A DNA stretch of 64,000 bases from Bordetella genomosp. 13 (lineage in GTDB: Bacteria; Pseudomonadota; Gammaproteobacteria; Burkholderiales; Burkholderiaceae_B), in NCBI RefSeq assembly GCF_002119665.1, contig NZ_CP021111.1, positions 4,898,001 through 4,962,000 of the forward strand, read 5' to 3'. The stretch's first letter is position 1. Every line of letters starts with the position of its first letter. Below the pieces are notes generated by a model. It worked only from the letters and a program-made list of their open reading frames with translations, was not told the DNA's origin and did not search any database. Position numbers and translations under genes: made by a program. Below, in pieces: positions 25,034 through 34,138 of the stretch.

Positions 25034-27142
25034 TTATCCGGCCGGGCTGCCCGCTGCACGTTCCACCAGCGCATCCACCGCCACCACGCCCAAGCCGTCG
25101 GCGCGCACGCGCACGGGGTTGATGTCTATGGATCGCAACGTTGTCCCCGCGGCCAGTGCGGCCTGACCCAAGGTCACGGCCATGGCGGCCAGCGCCCGCG
25201 CATCGGCCGGCGGCTCGCCGCGCACGCCTTGCAGCAGCGCGCCGATGCGCAGGCTCCGCAGCCTGCGCAGCACCTCGTCCTCGTCGAAGGGCGGCACCAG
25301 CACCGCCACGTCGCCCATGGCCTCGACGTACTTGCCGCCGGCGCCCACCAGCACAACCGGCCCGAACACCGGATCCACATTCACGCCGAGCGCGCACTCG
25401 TGCAGCGCCGGCTGCATGGGCGCCACGATCCAGCCTTCGGCGCGCACGCCGAGCCGCTTCAGCGTGGCCGATTGCGCGGCCACCGCCTCGCGCACGCGCG
25501 TTTCGCTGTCCAGGCCCAGCGCCACCAGGCCATGTTCGGACTTGTGCGGCAGCTGCGCCGCGCACGCCTTCACGGCCACCGCCGTACCCGCGGCGCGCCA
25601 GGCCTGCACGGCGGCGTCGGCATCGGAGCACAAGGTATGCGGCATCACGGGCAGGCCCTGCGAACCGAGCCACGCCAGGCTCTCGGCTTCCGACAGGAAG
25701 GGATCCGATCCCGCGGGCAGCGGCGCGTCGGGCCTTGCGGGCCAGTTCACGGGTGTCCGGCTCCAGCGCTGCCGCAGGTCGGCCAGCGCCGCCAGCGCGC
25801 CCATGGCCTGTTGCTCGTCGTCCAGCACGGCGATGCCCTGCTCGCGGAAGGCGCGGGCCACCGGTTCCTGCCAGGCCACCACGGCCACCGGCCGCGCCGC
25901 CTCGCGGCTGAACGCGGCGGTGTCGCGCGCGAACGCGGCCACGTCGTAGCCGCGGCCGGCTACCGGTATATCCACCACGAACATGTCGGCCGCGGGATCG
26001 CGCCCGATGATGGGCAGCACGTCGCCGAACAGGCCATTGTTGGACAACAGGGCCGCGGTGATGTCCACCGGGTTGTCGGTGGTGGCGAAGCCGGGCAGGC
26101 GCTGCGCCAGCGCCTGCTGTGTGGATGCCGCCAGCGAGGCCACTTCCAGTCCCGCCTGATGCGCGGCATCGGCGGCCAGCACGCAGCTGGCGCCCGAATT
26201 GCTCACCACGACGACGCGGCGCCCGGCCGGCAGCGCGCCACGCATGGCCAGCTCGGCGTAGCGGGCCAGTTCTTGCGGATCGCGCGCGCGCAGAATGGCG
26301 TGGCGATCGAAGAAGGCCTGCACGGCACGGTCTTCGTTTGCCAGCGCGCCGGTGTGCGAGGCCGCCGCGAGCGACCCGGCCGGCGTACGGCCGGCCTTGA
26401 CCGCGATCAGGGGCACGCCCCGCTCGCGCGCCTTGGACGCCGCGGCGGCCAATTGGCCGGCATCCCGCAGCGACTCAAGGTACAGCAGCACGGCGCGCAT
26501 GTCCGGATCGTCCAGCACGGCGTCGGCCAGTTCCGCCACCGTAACGTCCGCCTCGTTGCCCGTGGCGTGCATGTGGCGCACACCGATGCCTCGCTGGCGC
26601 AAAAGGCCGTACATCATGGCGCTCATGCCGCCGCTCTGGCTCAGCACAGCGACGGGCCCGTCTTCCGGCTCGACCTCCAGGAACATGGTGGAGAAGCAGG
26701 CAATGGCGCCGTTGCCGAAGTTCGCCATGCCCTGCGAGTTCGGTCCCACCACGCGCATGCCCGCCGCCCGTGCGCGCTGCGTCATGCCGTCCTGCAGCGC
26801 GCGGCCGGCCTCGCCGGTCTCGGAGAAGCCGGCCGCGATGACGATGGCCGCGCCCACGCCCATGGCGGCGCATTGGTCCACGGCCTGCACCGCCTGCTCG
26901 CCCGGCACTGCGACGATGGCCAGGTCGGGCACGTCCGGCAGGTCCGACAGCCGCGCCCATGCGGTCTCCCCCTGCACCGTCGCGCGCTGCGCATTGATGG
27001 GGTAGATGCGGCCGCCGTAGCCGTGCCGCTTCATGTAGTAGATCGGCCGTCCGCCGATCTTGTCGGGGTTGTCCGACGCGCCCACGATGGCGACGGATGC
27101 CGGCGCCAGCAGGCTGCCCAGGCCGCGTTGCGTTGCTGCCAT
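25034..27142 (-). CDS. NDP-forming acyl-CoA synthetase (Pat/Acd type)
   Basis: 702 residues from ATG 27142, with AGGAG upstream. It has a CoA-binding Rossmann domain (VAIVGASDNPDKIGG), two ligase-CoA domains with the phospho-histidine in AASHTGALAN, and a C-terminal ATP-grasp domain (QLPHKSEHGLVALGL). This class forms acyl-CoA through acyl-phosphate and phosphohistidine. It precedes the AMP-forming ligase in the same operon, so two chemically different CoA ligases are encoded together. Confidence 0.92.
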   Translation of the reverse strand: MAATQRGLGSLLAPASVAIVGASDNPDKIGGRPIYYMKRHGYGGRIYPINAQRATVQGETAWARLSDLPDVPDLAIVAVPGEQAVQAVDQCAAMGVGAAIVIAAGFSETGEAGRALQDGMTQRARAAGMRVVGPNSQGMANFGNGAIACFSTMFLEVEPEDGPVAVLSQSGGMSAMMYGLLRQRGIGVRHMHATGNEADVTVAELADAVLDDPDMRAVLLYLESLRDAGQLAAAASKARERGVPLIAVKAGRTPAGSLAAASHTGALANEDRAVQAFFDRHAILRARDPQELARYAELAMRGALPAGRRVVVVSNSGASCVLAADAAHQAGLEVASLAASTQQALAQRLPGFATTDNPVDITAALLSNNGLFGDVLPIIGRDPAADMFVVDIPVAGRGYDVAAFARDTAAFSREAARPVAVVAWQEPVARAFREQGIAVLDDEQQAMGALAALADLRQRWSRTPVNWPARPDAPLPAGSDPFLSEAESLAWLGSQGLPVMPHTLCSDADAAVQAWRAAGTAVAVKACAAQLPHKSEHGLVALGLDSETRVREAVAAQSATLKRLGVRAEGWIVAPMQPALHECALGVNVDPVFGPVVLVGAGGKYVEAMGDVAVLVPPFDEDEVLRRLRSLRIGALLQGVRGEPPADARALAAMAVTLGQAALAAGTTLRSIDINPVRVRADGLGVVAVDALVERAAGSPAG

Positions 27143-27170
27143 GAATACTCCTGGTTGTCGCGAAGGTCCG

Positions 27171-28145
27171 TCAATTGACGGTGGCCCCCGAGGATTTGAC
27201 GACTTCCGACCATTTGCCGATCTCGGTGTCGACGAACTGGCCGAATGCGGCCGGCGTCGTCCAACTGGCTGCGAAGCCTTGCGCGGCGAACTGCTGCTGC
27301 ACCTTGGGCTGGGCCAGCACCTGCTGCAGCGCCTTGTTCAGCTTCTGCACCACGTCGTCCGGCGTACCGGCCGGCGCCAACAGGCCATTCCAGGCCACGG
27401 CTTCATAGCCCTTCAGTCCCGCTTCGCGCAGCGTGGGAATGTCGGGCGCCGCAGGCGAACGGTCGGCGCTGGTGACGGCCAGGGCCTTCAGCTTGCCGGC
27501 CTGCACGAACGGCATGGCCGAGAGCATGGTGTCGAACATCACGTCGGCCTGCCCGCTCATCACGTCGGTCAACGCGGGCGCGCTGCCGCGGTACGGCACG
27601 TGAGTCATCTTCGTGCCGGCCATCGCGTTGAACAGCTCGGCGGACAGATGCGTGGACTGGCCGTTGCCCGAGGAGGCGAAACTGAGCTTGCCGGGATCGG
27701 CCTTGGCCATGGCGATCAGTTGCGCCGGCGTCGAGGCCGGCAGGTTCGGGCGGGCCACCACTACGAGCGGACCCTTGGTCAGCAGCGACACCGGCGCGAA
27801 GCTTTTGCGCGTGTCGTATTCCAGGCTCTTGAACAGCGACATGTTGATGGTGTGCGCCGTGGTGGCCACCAGCAGCGTGTAGCCGTCGGGCGCGCTGCGC
27901 GCCACCATCGCGGCGCCGATGTTGCCGCCCGCGCCTGACCGGTTGTCCACCACCACCGTCTGCTCGAGCAGGCCGCCCATGCCCTGCGCGACCACGCGCG
28001 CCACGATGTCGGTAGGTCCGCCGGGCGGATAGGGCACCACCAGCGTCACGGGCCGCTCGGGCCAGCCGGCCGCGCCGGCGCCGCCCGCCCACAAAGCTAT
28101 GCACAGGACGGCCAGGCGCCATCCACCAGTCTTCGTATGCCGCAT
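27171..28145 (-). CDS. Bug-family (TctC) periplasmic receptor
   Basis: 324 residues with AGGAG before the ATG. The signal peptide ends at AGGAGA. The mature start WPERPVTLVVPYPPGGPTD is typical of the Bug family, which is greatly expanded in Bordetella and relatives. These proteins bind carboxylates in the periplasm, usually for tripartite transporters or signalling. Its place between a thiolase-like gene and acyl-CoA ligases suggests it captures the acid that the operon uses. No tctA or tctB is nearby. Confidence 0.95.
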   Translation of the reverse strand: MRHTKTGGWRLAVLCIALWAGGAGAAGWPERPVTLVVPYPPGGPTDIVARVVAQGMGGLLEQTVVVDNRSGAGGNIGAAMVARSAPDGYTLLVATTAHTINMSLFKSLEYDTRKSFAPVSLLTKGPLVVVARPNLPASTPAQLIAMAKADPGKLSFASSGNGQSTHLSAELFNAMAGTKMTHVPYRGSAPALTDVMSGQADVMFDTMLSAMPFVQAGKLKALAVTSADRSPAAPDIPTLREAGLKGYEAVAWNGLLAPAGTPDDVVQKLNKALQQVLAQPKVQQQFAAQGFAASWTTPAAFGQFVDTEIGKWSEVVKSSGATVN

Positions 28146-28190
28146 ATCGTTGTCTCCTGTCGTCGTTGTAGGAAGATGCGGGCGGCGGGC

Positions 28191-28526
28191 TCAGGGCCCG
28201 TCGGCCGCACCGAAGCACAGCAGGCTGCGCTCGTCGCGCCGCAGCGTGCGCGCACGCACCCGCTGGCCGATGGCCACGTCCGGATCGGCATGGCCCATCA
28301 CCGTGGGACCTTCGTCCAGGCGCACCAGCACCAGCACGTAAGGCGCCTGGGCGGCCCAGTACGCATCCGGCGCGCGCGCCACTTCGCTGCGAGCGCGCAC
28401 GATGCCGCCACCGTCCGCCGACCGCGGGACCAGCCGGGTGCCGCCGCATGCCGGGCAGGCATGCGGCCGCAACGACCAGCTGGCCTTGCAGTCCGCGCAT
28501 TCCAACAGTTCGATCGAGGCTTCCAT
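28191..28526 (-). CDS. DUF35 OB-fold zinc-ribbon protein, partner of the thiolase-like protein
   Basis: 111 residues. The ATG at 28526 is chosen because a perfect AAGGAGG lies five bases before it; the in-frame ATG at 28541 overlaps the thiolase stop. The zinc ribbon has CADC and CPACGG, followed by the OB part (YVLVLVRLDEGPTVMGHA). DUF35 proteins bind CoA esters and form complexes with thiolase-fold proteins, for example in steroid side-chain retro-aldol cleavage. The gene directly follows its thiolase-like partner. Confidence 0.9.
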   Translation of the reverse strand: MEASIELLECADCKASWSLRPHACPACGGTRLVPRSADGGGIVRARSEVARAPDAYWAAQAPYVLVLVRLDEGPTVMGHADPDVAIGQRVRARTLRRDERSLLCFGAADGP

Positions 28527-28537
28527 CCCGTCCTCCT

Positions 28538-29689
28538 TCATGCGCCGGATTGCGCGCGGCGCAGCAGCAGGCTGACGTGGGCGGACAGCACGCCGCCATC
28601 GGCATGCACCACCGCGCAGCGGCGATCCGGAATCTGGCGGGCCTCTGCCCTGCCGGCCAGCTGGCGCCAGGCCTCGACCGCGTGCGCCATGCCGCCCGCC
28701 ACGCCCGAATGGCCGAACGACAGCAGGCCGCCGTGCGTGTTCAGCGGCAGCGGCCCGCCGCTGGCATAGTCGCCCGCGCGCAGGCGAGCCGCCGCCTGGC
28801 CGCGTTCCGCGAAACCCAGCTCTTCGAGCAGCATGACCAGCGTGATGGTGAACGAGTCATAGATGGCCAGGTAATCCACTTCGCCGCGCCGCGCGCCGGC
28901 GTCGCGCAGCATACGTTCGAAGGCGTCCGCCGCGCCGCTGCGCATCACGTCCTGCAGACCGGACAGATGCTGGTGGCGATGCGCCTGCCCCGCGCCGGCC
29001 AGCACCACCGGTCCCGGCGCGGCGCTGACCACGAAGGCCGCCGCGCCGTCCGAGATGGGGCAGCACTGCAGCAGCCGCAGCGGGCTGGCGATGGGCTTGG
29101 AGGCAAGCACCTGCTGCAGCGTGATCGGCTCGCGCAGATGGGCATCGGGGTGGGCGCCGGCGTGGCTGCGCATCAGCACCGCGAAACTTCCCAGGTCGGC
29201 CTCGGTGAGGCCCGTGCGGTGCATGTATTCCGATGCGAGCAAGGCGTAATAGGCGGGCACGGACGCGCCGTTCGGCACCTCCGTCACGGGATCGCCCACC
29301 TGCGCCAGCGTCTGTATGGAAGTGTCCACGGCCTGTCCGGTCAGCCGGTTCTCGCCTGCCACCACCAGCACGTGGCGGCAGCGCCCGGACCGCACCAGGT
29401 CGCCGGCCAGCATCAACATGGCCGCGCCAGTGGCGCCGCCCATCTGGATGCCGTGCGCGTAGGCGGGCTGCATGCCCAGCTTCTCGGCCATCAGCGTCGC
29501 CAGCATCAGGTGCGGATACGTGGTGGCATAGCCGCACAGCAGTCCGTCGACCTGCGCGCGCGGCACGCCGGCATCGGCAAGCGCGGCATTGGCGGCCTGC
29601 GCCATCAGGTCGGTGGCCGACCGGCCTTCGAGCCGGCCGAACCGAGTGGTCGCGGCGGAAAGGATGGAGGGGCGGGACATGGCGTTCAT
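28538..29689 (-). CDS. Thiolase-like protein lacking the thiolase cysteines (possible acyl-CoA aldolase)
   Basis: 383 residues, starting at an ATGA overlap with the IclR stop (an ATG nine bases on is also possible). It has the thiolase fold (LCGYATTYPHLMLATL, NTHGGLLSFGHSGVAGG), but the nucleophile region reads IQMGGATGAAML, with Gly where thiolases have Cys. The C-terminal motif HADGGVLSAHV also lacks the usual Cys. This is the pattern of the lipid-transfer/Ltp2 subgroup that works with DUF35 proteins as a retro-aldolase on CoA thioesters. The DUF35 gene follows immediately. Confidence 0.88.
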   Translation of the reverse strand: MNAMSRPSILSAATTRFGRLEGRSATDLMAQAANAALADAGVPRAQVDGLLCGYATTYPHLMLATLMAEKLGMQPAYAHGIQMGGATGAAMLMLAGDLVRSGRCRHVLVVAGENRLTGQAVDTSIQTLAQVGDPVTEVPNGASVPAYYALLASEYMHRTGLTEADLGSFAVLMRSHAGAHPDAHLREPITLQQVLASKPIASPLRLLQCCPISDGAAAFVVSAAPGPVVLAGAGQAHRHQHLSGLQDVMRSGAADAFERMLRDAGARRGEVDYLAIYDSFTITLVMLLEELGFAERGQAAARLRAGDYASGGPLPLNTHGGLLSFGHSGVAGGMAHAVEAWRQLAGRAEARQIPDRRCAVVHADGGVLSAHVSLLLRRAQSGA

Positions 29690-30456
29690 TGCGCCGGCAT
29701 CCATGCGCACTCGATATCGCGTGCCTCGGCGCGCAGGGCCTGGCCCAGTTCGTCTTCCCGCTCGGCGATGCGTTCGGAAAGCGCCGCCACGCTCAGCGCC
29801 GCGATCGGCCTGCCGCCCGGGCCGCGCACCGCCACGCCCAGCCCGCCCATCTTCCCCACCACCACGTCCAGCAGCATCGCGTGGCCCAGCTGCTGCGCGC
29901 GCCGCACCTCTTGCGCCATGCGCCTGCGGCTGTAGCTCGGATAGCGTTGCGCCAGGTGTTCGTGCACCACGGGCAACAGCGCGGCCTGGTCCGTGGCGGG
30001 CATGGCCGCCAGCAGCGCCAGGCTGCCGGCCCCTACGCCCAACGGACGACGGCTGCCCACGTCGAGGTAGTTGGCACGGATGGGATAGTCGCCGAAGCAC
30101 AGGTCCACGCATACAGACTCCCATCCCATGGGCACCGACAGGATCACCGTGTCGCCGAACCGGCGCGCCAGCCGGATCAGCGCGGGACGCGCCAGGTCAC
30201 GCACCGACAGGCCGTGCACCATGGCGTGATGCATGGCGTACACCTGCGGCCCCAGCACGTACTGCTTGGTCTGCGGGTCTCGCTCGACGAAACTCTCCGC
30301 CTCGAGCTCTTTCAGGATGCGCAGCGCAGTGGACACATCCAGCCCGGCGTTCTGCGCGATGTCGGTCAGGCGGTTGATGCGCGGATCGGACAGCGTCGCC
30401 ATGACCCGGCAGGTCTTCTGTATGGCGGACAGCTGGGATGTGGCGTGCTGCTGCAT
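29686..30456 (-). CDS. IclR-family transcriptional regulator of the acyl-CoA operon
   Basis: 256 residues from ATG 30456 (a longer frame begins with TTG at 30492). The N-terminal winged helix (INRLTDIAQNAGLDVSTALRILKELE) is followed by the IclR effector domain. It is the first gene of the operon 30456-23245, so it is probably autoregulated; two inverted repeats lie 66-99 bases upstream (30522-30555). Confidence 0.92.
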   Translation of the reverse strand: MQQHATSQLSAIQKTCRVMATLSDPRINRLTDIAQNAGLDVSTALRILKELEAESFVERDPQTKQYVLGPQVYAMHHAMVHGLSVRDLARPALIRLARRFGDTVILSVPMGWESVCVDLCFGDYPIRANYLDVGSRRPLGVGAGSLALLAAMPATDQAALLPVVHEHLAQRYPSYSRRRMAQEVRRAQQLGHAMLLDVVVGKMGGLGVAVRGPGGRPIAALSVAALSERIAEREDELGQALRAEARDIECAWMPAQ

Positions 30457-30521
30457 GACGGTCGCGCTCCATGGCCCTGGCGATTGCGCCAACCATAGAG
30501 TGACCGTCGAGACAGGGTAAA

Positions 30522-30555
30522 GCTGCGTCGCAGCAAACTTTCGTCAGACGAAAGT
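30522..30555. promoter_or_regulatory. Two inverted repeats upstream of the IclR gene
   Basis: GCTGCG-T-CGCAGC (30522-30534) and ACTTTCGT-CAG-ACGAAAGT (30537-30555) are both perfect. They lie between the MFS gene end and the IclR start. They are candidate IclR operators; the second could also serve as a weak terminator for the MFS gene. Confidence 0.5.
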
Positions 30556-30565
30556 GCCTTTCGTA

Positions 30566-31939
30566 TCAGTAGCGCAGCCGCATCACGCTGGCCACGGCCG
30601 CCAGTCCCGCGAAGGCGGCGCCCAGCCAGAGCGCGGTCATCGCGCCATGCTCGGTCGAGACGTTGAAGCAGGCCGCCACCAGCGCCGCGCCGATCGACTG
30701 TCCCAGCAGCCGCACCGTGCCCACCATGCCGCTGGCGCCGCCGCTGCGCTCGTGCGGCGCCGAGGTCATGATGGCGTGCACGTTGGGCGACTGGAAGAAG
30801 CCGAAGCCCGCGCCGCAGAAGGCCATGCGCCAGCAGATGTCGAATGCCGACGGATCGTCCGGCATGCTGGCCAGCAGCGCCATGCCGGCGCACAGGACGA
30901 CCAGCCCCAGCCCGGCCAGCAGGCCCACGGGATAGCGGTCGGACAGGCGGCCCGCGGCCGAGGCCACCAGCGCCACGGCCACGGGCCACGGTGTGATCAG
31001 GAAGCCGGTCTGGACCTGCGTATACCCCAGTTGCTGCAGCAGGAAGGGCAGCGACACGAATGCCAGCGCCTGCGTCGCGAAGGTGCACACGCCGGTGGCG
31101 GCCGACAACGCGAACATGGGGCGCCTGAGCAGATCCAGCGCGAGCAGCGGGGCAGGCTCGTCCGCCTGGCGCAGCAGCAGCGCGTACAGAAGCGCGAGGG
31201 TCGCGGCCACCGTGATCACGAGCTCGGTCCACGAGCGTGCATGCGCGCCTTCGTTCAGGGCATAGACCAGGCAGGCGAAGAATGCCGCGCACAGCAGCGC
31301 GGCGACGCCGTCGAACCCGCGCGTGCTGCGCGGCGTGACGGGCAGCGACTTCAGGCCCATGTATACCGCCAGCGCGCCCAGCGGCACGTTGACGAGAAAG
31401 AGCCAGTGCCAGCTGGCCACCGCCAGGATCGCGGATGCCATGGTGGGCCCCGCGGCGAACGACACGGCCACCACCAGCGAGTTGAGGCCCACGCCCCTGC
31501 CCAGCTGGCCCGAGGGATAGATGAAGCGGATCATCGCCCCGTTGACCGACATGACCCACGCCGCTCCCAGCCCCTGTGCCACGCGCGCGGCCACCAGCCA
31601 CTCCAGCGACGGCGCCAGCCCGCACGCGAGCGAGGACACGGTGAACAGCACCAGCCCCGCCATCATCACGCGACGATGCCCGATGATCTCGCCCAGCGAG
31701 CCGGCGGGCAGCAGCGCCGCGATCATGGCCAGTTGATAGGCGCTGACGATCCACACCGATAAGGCTTCGGTGGTGCCCAGATCGCGCGCCATCGTGGGCA
31801 GCGCGGTGTTGGCGATGGCCGTGTCCAGGCTGGCCATGCTGACGCCCAGCAGGATCGCCAGCACCGCCCGCCATCGTTCCGCCTCCGGCACGCCTTCGCC
31901 TACTGGATGTTGGTGCGTACGCGCGAAGTGAAACGGCAT
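30566..31939 (-). CDS. MFS transporter, drug:H+ antiporter 2 type
   Basis: 457 residues with about 14 membrane segments. Family motifs: LDTAIANTALPTMARDL in segment 1 (motif of DHA2 exporters) and GSLGEIIGHRRVMM in the loop between segments 2 and 3. It would export small organic compounds using the proton gradient. It is 109 bases upstream of the IclR operon on the same strand; a link to that pathway is possible but unproven. Confidence 0.9.
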   Translation of the reverse strand: MPFHFARTHQHPVGEGVPEAERWRAVLAILLGVSMASLDTAIANTALPTMARDLGTTEALSVWIVSAYQLAMIAALLPAGSLGEIIGHRRVMMAGLVLFTVSSLACGLAPSLEWLVAARVAQGLGAAWVMSVNGAMIRFIYPSGQLGRGVGLNSLVVAVSFAAGPTMASAILAVASWHWLFLVNVPLGALAVYMGLKSLPVTPRSTRGFDGVAALLCAAFFACLVYALNEGAHARSWTELVITVAATLALLYALLLRQADEPAPLLALDLLRRPMFALSAATGVCTFATQALAFVSLPFLLQQLGYTQVQTGFLITPWPVAVALVASAAGRLSDRYPVGLLAGLGLVVLCAGMALLASMPDDPSAFDICWRMAFCGAGFGFFQSPNVHAIMTSAPHERSGGASGMVGTVRLLGQSIGAALVAACFNVSTEHGAMTALWLGAAFAGLAAVASVMRLRY

Positions 31940-32066
31940 GGCGGCTGTGTCATTGTTCGGGCCGCTGCCGGGCGGCGCGGATCAGGCGCACGATATCACT
32001 CCCGCGGCTCGGGCGTCTCTGCCGGGCAGTTGGTCGGCGGCGCGAGGCCGCGCCGCGCCATGCACG

Positions 32067-32492
32067 CTAGGCCGCGGCGCAGGCCTCGATCTCTATCAGC
32101 CAGTTCGGCCTGACCAGCCCCGCGACCTGCAGCACCGTGCGTGCGGGAAACTCCCGGATGCGCTCGCGCAGATAGGCGTTGTAGGCCGCGTTGAACCCGT
32201 CGAAGTCCATCGCGCCGGTGGCCGGATCGGCCACCAGGTAAACGCGCACATGGGTCAGGTGCTCCAGGCCCAGGCCCATTTCTTTCAGTACCCCTTCCAG
32301 CCGCGCCAAGGTCGTGGAGGTCTGCGCGGCCGTGTCGCCCAGGGCCGCCATCGAATCAGGCGGGGCGTTGGCATCGATGACGGCCGGATACTGGGCGCTG
32401 AGCTGATAGTGGGTCAGCCCGGGCGGCACGGCCACCGCGCGGCTGATGGCGGAAGCGGAGCCGGATGCGGCGTAGCGTTGTGGCGTAGGCAC
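32067..32492 (-). CDS. RidA-family enamine/imine deaminase
   Basis: 141 residues from GTG 32492, with GGGGAAAA upstream. The family signature RVYLVAD, the substrate-binding Arg in EFPARTVLQV and the final IEIEACAA are present. RidA proteins hydrolyse reactive enamines and imines to ketones, and some act as aminomuconate deaminases in aromatic degradation. It is divergent from the nitroreductase and both use GTG starts with the same ribosome site. Confidence 0.92.
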   Translation of the reverse strand: MPTPQRYAASGSASAISRAVAVPPGLTHYQLSAQYPAVIDANAPPDSMAALGDTAAQTSTTLARLEGVLKEMGLGLEHLTHVRVYLVADPATGAMDFDGFNAAYNAYLRERIREFPARTVLQVAGLVRPNWLIEIEACAAA

Positions 32493-32528
32493 GATAGTGT
32501 TTTCCCCGATGTGAATGTGGTGTCGAAC

Positions 32529-32556
32529 TTTATAGTATTTTCACATTAATGCTCAA
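32529..32556 (-). promoter_or_regulatory. Promoter of ridA-like gene
   Basis: On the minus strand TTGAGC (32556-32551) and TATAAA (32534-32529) are 16 bases apart, about 40 bases before the GTG start at 32492. TGTGAA (32510-32515) and TTCACA (32540-32545) form an inverted repeat around it. Confidence 0.5.
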
Positions 32557-32570
32557 TCAGGGGAAAAACG

Positions 32571-33320
32571 GTGTCCGCCGTGCTGGACCTTCTGGCCTCG
32601 CATCGCAGCGTGCGCAGCTTCGCCGACCGCCCGGTCGAGCCGGCGCTGCTCGAGCGGGTCTACGCGGCCGCGCTCCGCTCCCCATCCTGGAACAACGCCC
32701 AGAACGTCACGCTGATCGAAGTGCGGGACGAGGCGCGCAAGAGCGAACTGGCCACCCTGTGCGGCAACCAGCAATCCATCCACCAGGCGCCGGTCTTCGG
32801 CGTGCTGGTCATGGATTTCCACAAGACGGCCGTGGCCGCGGCCCGCCACGGCCGCCGGCAGACGGCGCATGAAGACGTCAACGGCCTGCTCATCGGCGCC
32901 GTGGATGCCGGCATCGTGCTGGGCGCCCTTATGGTGGCGGCGCGCGCCGAAGGCCTGGCGGTCTGTCCCATCGGCGGCATCCGGCGCGAAACCGCCGCCG
33001 TCATCGAGCTGCTGGGCCTGCCCCCGCTGACCTTGCCGCTGGCAGGCCTGTGCCTGGGCTACACCGAATCCGCTCCCGGCCCCGTCAAGCCCCGCCTGCC
33101 GCTGGCGGCCTTCTGCCATCCCGAAAGCTACGACGCGGCGCGCATAGAGAACGCTGTGCAGGCCATCGACCGGGCCATGGCCGACTACCGGCAGGCACAG
33201 GGCACGACAGCGGGATCGTGGTCCGACGCGGTGTCGGCGCGCTATGCCTCCATGCCCGCCTATGCCGGCGTGGCCGGGGCCCTGCATGCCCAAGGCTTCC
33301 GCTTCGGCGCGCAAGGGTAA
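32571..33320 (+). CDS. FMN-dependent nitroreductase-family oxidoreductase
   Basis: 249 residues from GTG 32571, with AGGGGAA upstream. The flavin-binding signature SHRSVRSFADRPV and the NNAQ segment place it in the NfsA/FRP branch; GLAVCPIGGIR and GLCLGYT follow the usual pattern. It would reduce nitro groups or quinones with NAD(P)H. It is 28 bases upstream of the GntR regulator that leads the ring-oxygenase cluster, so it may act on the same aromatic substrate. Confidence 0.92.
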   Translation: MSAVLDLLASHRSVRSFADRPVEPALLERVYAAALRSPSWNNAQNVTLIEVRDEARKSELATLCGNQQSIHQAPVFGVLVMDFHKTAVAAARHGRRQTAHEDVNGLLIGAVDAGIVLGALMVAARAEGLAVCPIGGIRRETAAVIELLGLPPLTLPLAGLCLGYTESAPGPVKPRLPLAAFCHPESYDAARIENAVQAIDRAMADYRQAQGTTAGSWSDAVSARYASMPAYAGVAGALHAQGFRFGAQG

Positions 33321-33324
33321 ATCC

Positions 33325-33330
33325 TATAAT
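33325..33330 (+). promoter_or_regulatory. -10 box of the GntR/dioxygenase cluster
   Basis: A perfect TATAAT lies 24 bases before the GntR start; the -35 region (CTTCGG at 33302-33307) is poor. A regulated promoter for the aromatic cluster is likely here. Confidence 0.45.
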
Positions 33331-33348
33331 CGGATTTTTCCTCGGATC

Positions 33349-34095
33349 ATGACTATGGGACTACTCAAACCGCAAGCAGGCACCGTGGTGCGCAGCGAGC
33401 CGAACCTCACGGATCGCGTCACCGAGATGCTGATCGAGGAGATAACCGGCGGCCAATACCAGCCCGGCGAAGTGCTGCCGCCCGAACAGGTCATCGCCGA
33501 CCGCCTAGGCGTCTCGCGCACGGTGCTGCGCGAAGCGGTGTCGCGCCTGAAGGCGGACGGCATCGTCACCAGCAAGCAGGGACGCGGCCTGACGGTCATG
33601 GTCAACACGCGGCCGTCGGTGCTGCGCATGCAGGCGGCCGAAGAAGGCAACGTCGAGCAGATCATGCGCATCGTCGAGCTGCGCCGCGGCTTCGAGATCG
33701 AGGCCGCGGCCCTGGCCGCGCAGCGCCGCGACGAACAGGACCTGGAAAACATGCGCGATGCGCTGGACAGCATGGCCGCCGCCGTCGAGTCCGGGGACGT
33801 CGTGGCCGGCATCGAGGCCGACCTGAACTTCCACCGCGCCATCGCCCGCGCCACGCGCAACGAGCACTACCTGAACTTCTTCGACTTTCTCAGCGTGCTG
33901 CTCAAGCGCAACGTGCAGGTCTCGCGCAGCCGCTCGGCCAAGCGCGCCGGCCGCGGCGCGATGGCCCAGTCCGAGCACGAAGCCCTGTACCGGGCCATCG
34001 AGCAGGGCGACAGCGAACTGGCGCGCCTGCACGCGCGCAACCATATCGAAAACACCGGAATTCGTCTGGAGTCGACCAGTTTCTTGAAACGGTAG
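33349..34095 (+). CDS. GntR/FadR-family (FCD) transcriptional regulator
   Basis: 248 residues from ATG 33349 (an ATG two codons on is equally possible). The N-terminal winged helix (GEVLPPEQVIADRLGVSRTVLREAVSRL) is followed by an FCD ligand domain with metal-binding pattern EADLNFHRAIA and HEALYRAIEQGD. It stands directly before the Rieske oxygenase genes in the same direction and is the likely regulator of that cluster. Confidence 0.93.
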   Translation: MTMGLLKPQAGTVVRSEPNLTDRVTEMLIEEITGGQYQPGEVLPPEQVIADRLGVSRTVLREAVSRLKADGIVTSKQGRGLTVMVNTRPSVLRMQAAEEGNVEQIMRIVELRRGFEIEAAALAAQRRDEQDLENMRDALDSMAAAVESGDVVAGIEADLNFHRAIARATRNEHYLNFFDFLSVLLKRNVQVSRSRSAKRAGRGAMAQSEHEALYRAIEQGDSELARLHARNHIENTGIRLESTSFLKR

Positions 34096-34138
34096 AGCAG
34101 TCCACGCCGACTCAGCCGTTGCACACAAGGGGAAAAAA

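Noticed and set aside
27403..28605. 400-codon minus-strand frame over the Bug and DUF35 genes
   Set aside because: Its composition is that of a frame shadow, while the overlapping frames match known families.
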